Assembly (NCBI GenBank): GCA_023392795.1
Contig: JAEWNJ010000065.1
Location: forward strand, 1-17,602
Source of the DNA: Candidatus Cloacimonadota bacterium
Lineage (GTDB): Bacteria; Cloacimonadota; Cloacimonadia; Cloacimonadales; Cloacimonadaceae
Length of the DNA stretch: 17,602 nt
Reading direction: 5' to 3'
Shown piece by piece: positions 14,089 through 17,602 of this stretch. A model generated the notes under the pieces. The model searched no databases, had not been told where the DNA came from, and worked only from the letters and a program-made list of their open reading frames with translations. Numbering within the stretch: the stretch's first letter is position 1; every line of letters starts with the position of its first letter. Position numbers and translations under genes: made by a program.

Positions 14089-15621
14089 ATGCTGAAAGTC
14101 TCAATCGCCCCCGATGGCAGAGAATATCCTCTCCCCACCGAAGAAGAAAATGCAAAAGAACGCGAGCTTCTGAAGAAGATAACGGAAGAGCAACGGGCCA
14201 TGGGCCGCAAAATCGTAGCTGTACAAGGCCTTGGCTTTGTGGGTTGCGTGATGGCAAGTGTGGTGGCCGATGCCACGGATAAGGACGGGAAACCAATTTA
14301 CTATGTTCATGGACATCAACGTGCGTCCAAAAGGTCATACTGGAAAGTCCCGGTGATCAATACAGGAGTTCCGCCGGTGAGTTCATCTGATCCGGAGGTT
14401 CCGGAGATCTTCCATCGCACTGTGGTGGAAAAGAAGAACTTCCGCGCCACCAGTGAAGACAGCGTTTACAGTCTGGTAGATGTAGTGGTGGTGGATATTC
14501 AGCTCGATGCCACCAAGCCCGCTTTTGGTCAGGCCGAAAAGGGCTATTGCGATATCACAGCTTTCCGTGAAGGGATTCGCATGCTCGGTCAACACATACG
14601 CCCCGACTGTATGGTACTGGTGGAAACCACTGTGCCTCCGGGAACCTGTGAAAAAGTGGTGAAACCCATTCTGGAAGAAGAATTTACCAAACGCGGAATC
14701 GATATCGTGACCAATCCCCCTCTGGTGGCGCATTCTTATGAACGCGTGATGCCCGGAGCCAAGTATGTATCCTCCATCCGCGATTTTTGGAGAGTATTCT
14801 CCGGAGTGAACCACAAGAGCATTGATATGTGCCGTGAATTCCTCAGCAACGTCCTGGATGTGGAAAACTATCCGCTTACCCAGTTGGACAGCACCAATGC
14901 CAGCGAACTTTCCAAGACCATGGAGAATAGCTATCGTGCCACAAACATCGCCCTCACTCTGGAATGGGCACGTTTTGCCGAACAAATCGGCGTGGATATC
15001 TTCAAGGTGCGCGATGCCATCCGCAAACGTAAAGGTACTCATGACAACCTCCTGCGTCCATCTCTGGGCGTGGGCGGATACTGCCTGACCAAAGATCCTG
15101 TATTGGCAAATTGGGCAATGGGCGCGCTCTTTGGCGTGGAAGGACAGCTTTCCGTGGCCATCAACAGCGTGAACATCAACGACACCATGCCCCTGCATAC
15201 CATTGAGATCATCAAACGTGAATACAAAGAGCTGAAGAATCTCAAGATTGCTGTACTGGGTGTATCCTACCTGGAAAACGTGGGTGATACCCGTCACAGC
15301 CCTTCCAAGACCCTGGTTGAGTTCCTGCGCAAGGACCTGGCGGTGGTTCGCGCTCATGATCCTTATGTGGAGCATTGGGACGAATTGGAAGAGGTAACCG
15401 TGGAAAAGGACATTGCAGGTACTCTGGAAGATGCCGACGTGGTGATCATGGCTGTGGGACACGATCAGTATAAGAATCTGGAACCCAAAGCCTTGGTGGA
15501 TATGAGCAAGAAGCGTCCTCTGATCGTGGATTGTTCAAACTTCCTCAGCGATGAGACCATCAATAAGTTCAAAGGCCTGGGCTGCAAAGTACGCGGCGTG
15601 GGTAAGGGCCACATAGTATAA
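14089..15621 (+). CDS. Nucleotide-sugar (UDP-glucose/GDP-mannose family) dehydrogenase
   Basis: This 510-residue enzyme oxidises a nucleotide sugar to the uronic acid in two NAD-dependent steps, supplying precursors for surface polysaccharide. The NAD-binding motif G47-L-G-F-V-G52 opens the Rossmann fold. ETTVPPGTCEKV is the family's conserved loop. The middle domain has the general-base region S275-K276-T-M-E-N280. The catalytic cysteine is C332 in GVGGYCLTKDP (327-337). A C-terminal UDP-binding domain follows (VLGVSYLENVGDTRHSPS). It is some 70 residues longer than usual: about 40 charged residues precede the Rossmann fold, and there is an insert around 75-110 before the next strand. GGAG at 14075-14078 precedes the ATG by 10 nt; a closer out-of-frame ATG at 14081 would encode only four residues. 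It stands alone with no glycan genes beside it. The substrate (UDP-Glc, UDP-ManNAc or other) cannot be told. Confidence 0.9.
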   Translation: MLKVSIAPDGREYPLPTEEENAKERELLKKITEEQRAMGRKIVAVQGLGFVGCVMASVVADATDKDGKPIYYVHGHQRASKRSYWKVPVINTGVPPVSSSDPEVPEIFHRTVVEKKNFRATSEDSVYSLVDVVVVDIQLDATKPAFGQAEKGYCDITAFREGIRMLGQHIRPDCMVLVETTVPPGTCEKVVKPILEEEFTKRGIDIVTNPPLVAHSYERVMPGAKYVSSIRDFWRVFSGVNHKSIDMCREFLSNVLDVENYPLTQLDSTNASELSKTMENSYRATNIALTLEWARFAEQIGVDIFKVRDAIRKRKGTHDNLLRPSLGVGGYCLTKDPVLANWAMGALFGVEGQLSVAINSVNINDTMPLHTIEIIKREYKELKNLKIAVLGVSYLENVGDTRHSPSKTLVEFLRKDLAVVRAHDPYVEHWDELEEVTVEKDIAGTLEDADVVIMAVGHDQYKNLEPKALVDMSKKRPLIVDCSNFLSDETINKFKGLGCKVRGVGKGHIV

Positions 15622-15632
15622 AGCCCCGGTGG

Positions 15633-15651
15633 AAGCGACATCCTGTCGCTT
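15633..15651. repeat. Perfect 8-bp palindrome (REP-like)
   Basis: AAGCGACA (15633-15640) pairs with TGTCGCTT (15644-15651) around a 3-nt loop. GGT (15628-15630) and ACC (15652-15654) can extend it across a two-base bulge. It lies just after the dehydrogenase stop with no T tract, so it is separate from the terminator at 15680. Confidence 0.65.
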
Positions 15652-15679
15652 ACCAGACCAGGCTTGATATATCAATGAT

Positions 15680-15708
15680 GGGGCGACTAAAACTCGCCCC
15701 TTTCTTTT
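15680..15708 (+). terminator. Rho-independent terminator between dehydrogenase and exonuclease genes
   Basis: GGGGCGA (15680-15686) and TCGCCCC (15694-15700) form a 7-bp stem with a 7-nt loop, followed by TTTCTTTT. The T tract ends directly at the GGAG (15709-15712) of the next gene, so any promoter of that gene must lie upstream of or inside the hairpin. Confidence 0.85.
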
Positions 15709-15717
15709 GGAGTAGCC

Positions 15718-16899
15718 ATGCCGGACATGAATCAAGATCGCGATCTCTACTCTGCGGAACTCAAAGAGCTGCTGCGGCTTAGCTTGGTCCGCAATATCGG
15801 CGGCGAATTCAGCGCTCACGAATCCGATCCTTACTTCTATACTTCAGAAGCTTATCCCATGGCCACCAAAATCGATAATCTACCGCTGTATCCTGAGGAA
15901 ATCCCGGATCTGGTGCTCGATTGGGCACGGATGGATAAGGATAAAGCCAGAGCGATGGAAGACATCCTGGTTTTGGATCTGGAAACCACCGGTCTGGGAC
16001 GCGGGGGCACCATCGCCATCATGATCGGAGTGGGTTACTACCAGCAGAATGAGTTTATCGTGGAGCAGATCTTCCTTCCCGATCCTGACGCCGAGGAGCA
16101 CTCTTTGGATCGCTTGCGCGAGCTGGTGGAGACGCACAGCATGCTCATCACTTTCAATGGGAAGAGCTTCGATGTACCGGTGCTGGAATCCCGCCTGCTC
16201 TACCATCAGATTTGGCTGGATCTCCGCCAAATGGAGCACTTGGATCTACTGCATCTGGCACGCCGGCTGTGGAAGCGAAAGCTGCCCTCGTGTGCCCTGG
16301 AAACCATTGAGTACTACGTGCTGGGACACATTCGAGACAAGGAACTGGACATTGAAGGCAGCGACATTCCCCAAAGCTATTTCCACTATCTGATGACCGG
16401 TGAAGCCGAGATGATCAAGCGCGTCTTTATCCACAACCATCATGACATTTTGCACACTGCTGCGCTGTTTACCCTGATCTGTGACAGTTGTGCATATCCT
16501 CCCCTCGGAGGCATGGATACACGCATAGATTATCATGCCCTTGCCAAACTCTATCAAAGCCAGGATAGGCTCGGCATCGCCCGGCGCATCCTGGTGGATC
16601 TGATCGCAGCGGGTGATATCCGCAGCGAAGTGCTCTACGATCTGGGGATGATCTACAAGAAGGAAGGCGCGACTGATGACGCTATGGATAGCTTTGGTAT
16701 CGCCTGTGATCTACAGCATCCGCCGTCGATGCTGGAGTATGCCAAGGCTCTGGAAAAGAAAAAGGATTACCACGCTGCTCTTGGTGTGGCAGAGCGGCTC
16801 CTGCAGTTAGAAAAGGGACGCTATATGCTCAGCCACAAGACTATCGTGGAGTTGGAGCACAGAATTAACCGGCTGCAGAGAAAATGCGAGCCGCGATAG
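15718..16899 (+). CDS. YprB-like RNase H-fold exonuclease with C-terminal TPR repeats
   Basis: This 393-residue protein carries a DEDD-type exonuclease domain of the YprB (RNase_H_2) family at about 80-260. Motif I is D87-L-E-T-T-G92 (acidic pair D87/E89). Motif II is FNGKSFDVP (D152). The family signature HLDLLHLARRLW with LPSCALETIE follows, and the last acidic residue is D243 in HNHHD. These side chains bind the two metal ions, so it should be catalytically intact. Residues about 265-390 form helical TPR-like repeats (LYDLGMIYKKEGATDDAMDSF), probably for protein contacts. The substrate is not known for the family; DNA or RNA processing is likely. GGAG at 15709-15712 precedes the ATG. It follows a terminator without space for a promoter in between, and converges with the 5'-nucleotidase gene 19 bp downstream. 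Confidence 0.87.
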   Translation: MPDMNQDRDLYSAELKELLRLSLVRNIGGEFSAHESDPYFYTSEAYPMATKIDNLPLYPEEIPDLVLDWARMDKDKARAMEDILVLDLETTGLGRGGTIAIMIGVGYYQQNEFIVEQIFLPDPDAEEHSLDRLRELVETHSMLITFNGKSFDVPVLESRLLYHQIWLDLRQMEHLDLLHLARRLWKRKLPSCALETIEYYVLGHIRDKELDIEGSDIPQSYFHYLMTGEAEMIKRVFIHNHHDILHTAALFTLICDSCAYPPLGGMDTRIDYHALAKLYQSQDRLGIARRILVDLIAAGDIRSEVLYDLGMIYKKEGATDDAMDSFGIACDLQHPPSMLEYAKALEKKKDYHAALGVAERLLQLEKGRYMLSHKTIVELEHRINRLQRKCEPR

Positions 16900-16918
16900 A
16901 TCCATTCAGGTTGTCATC

Positions 16919-17602
16919 CTAATTTAGTTGCTTTTCCACCTGATGTATAATGGCATCCAAAAAGAGACTGCCGCTGTCGTAGGCATTTTGGGGCATATAG
17001 CCCAGATACTTGTCCCACTGACTGATGATGTAATCGTGGCTGACCACTTTGTACACTCGCTCTGCTTCGATGCTTTTGCCGTTAACAAAGAGTCGTTGCA
17101 GGTCTGGCGGGGCATCAGCCCAGCCTGATATGGATGAACTCATGATGTCGTAGGGCTTGTCGATGGCATTCTGACGGTTGATCGCCAGCGCGGTCAGGAT
17201 ATCCTTGCCCTTGCATTCAAAGAAGGCTACGGTGTTGCCAAAGGGGATGTATTCATGCAGATCGCGAAGGGTGACTGCTCCTGCGGGCAGGTGTTTACGC
17301 AAGCCACCATTATTGATGAAGGAAATCTCCGCTTCCGGATATTCTGCCAGCAAGGCGTCGGCTATCCACTGCGAACCTTGGGTTACCTTAAACTTATCCA
17401 CCTCAAAAGCAAAGGGCAGCCTCCCGGCAGTTTGAGCCAGTGATCTTTCCAATTCTCCCACGCTGCGGTTCAGAAAATCGCCCAATTCGCTGTAATAATC
17501 TATCGGAGCGGCGGTCAGCGGGATCAGACGGTTGTCAAAGCTGACTATACGGTCGTTTTCGACCTCCATATCCGCCACTCCCAGGTTTTGCAGATGACTG
17601 CC
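16919..17602 (-). CDS. 5'-nucleotidase family protein, C-terminal part (gene runs off the right edge)
   Basis: The reading frame is open from the right edge to a TAG at 16919-16921, giving 227 residues of a longer protein. The first visible residues, GSHLQNLGVADMEVEND, match the end of the metallophosphatase domain of UshA/NT5E-type enzymes. The rest is the 5'-nucleotidase C-terminal domain, which binds and positions the nucleotide: GSQWIADALL, the FINNGGLR substrate loop, GAVTLRDLHEYIPFGN, and a C-terminal SHDYI. A GTG at 17576-17578 is inside the conserved region and is not the true start. The catalytic domain and any signal peptide lie outside the window. Family members are usually periplasmic or surface-attached and hydrolyse nucleotides or related phosphate esters. 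Confidence 0.9.
   Translation of the reverse strand, partial: GSHLQNLGVADMEVENDRIVSFDNRLIPLTAAPIDYYSELGDFLNRSVGELERSLAQTAGRLPFAFEVDKFKVTQGSQWIADALLAEYPEAEISFINNGGLRKHLPAGAVTLRDLHEYIPFGNTVAFFECKGKDILTALAINRQNAIDKPYDIMSSSISGWADAPPDLQRLFVNGKSIEAERVYKVVSHDYIISQWDKYLGYMPQNAYDSGSLFLDAIIHQVEKQLN

Noticed and set aside
17178..17435. Plus-strand open frames at 16928-17443
   Set aside because: They are antisense to the conserved 5'-nucleotidase C-terminal domain, which has clear family motifs.

Overview
This is a 17.6 kb stretch of an ordinary bacterial chromosome, probably from a Gram-negative anaerobe of the FCB group. The closest match from memory is Candidatus Cloacimonadota (Cloacimonas-like). 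The clues are a ~2000-residue alpha-2-macroglobulin of the Bacteroidetes-like type, a transcarboxylase-type methylmalonyl-CoA/pyruvate enzyme, a type-2 PyrF, and strong AAGGAG ribosome binding sites. The phylum assignment is inference. I see no phage, transposase, integrase, CRISPR array or defence island.

Layout, left to right. (1) Positions 227-6184 (+) hold one very large secreted alpha-2-macroglobulin whose thioester site has been lost. (2) A 513-bp gap follows, with several inverted repeats. (3) Positions 6698-11795 (+) look like one operon: a 12S-type carboxyltransferase, a 62-residue small protein, a 5S-type carboxyltransferase fused to a biotin carrier, then pyrR and pyrF. The gaps are 11-12 bp or the genes overlap, and a rho-independent terminator closes the operon. 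(4) Positions 11989-12369 (-) hold four tRNA genes, Ser(UGA), Ser(GCU), Gln(UUG) and Gln(CUG), with their own terminator and a plausible promoter. (5) Positions 12412-12949 are non-coding and rich in hairpins, with a 14-bp tandem repeat. (6) Positions 12950-13810 (+) encode an AraC-type regulator fused to a GyrI-like ligand-binding domain. (7) Positions 14089-15621 (+) encode a nucleotide-sugar dehydrogenase. (8) Positions 15718-16899 (+) encode a YprB-like exonuclease with TPR repeats, just after a terminator. (9) From 16919 to the right edge (-) lies the C-terminal part of a 5'-nucleotidase family protein, cut by the window edge.

How the genes work together. The 12S-like protein, the small protein and the 5S-biotin fusion together contain what is needed to move a carboxyl group between methylmalonyl-CoA and pyruvate, giving propionyl-CoA and oxaloacetate. 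No biotin carboxylase and no membrane decarboxylase subunit lie nearby. That favours a soluble transcarboxylase used in propionate oxidation or formation over an ATP-driven carboxylase or a sodium pump. The pyrimidine genes pyrR and pyrF appear to share its transcript. The other genes look like single transcription units. The most unusual signals are the thioester-less macroglobulin, the MmdE-like small subunit, the repeat-rich leader of the transcarboxylase operon, the internal ribosome binding site inside the AraC-GyrI fusion, the scattered extragenic palindromes, and the terminator that abuts a ribosome binding site.
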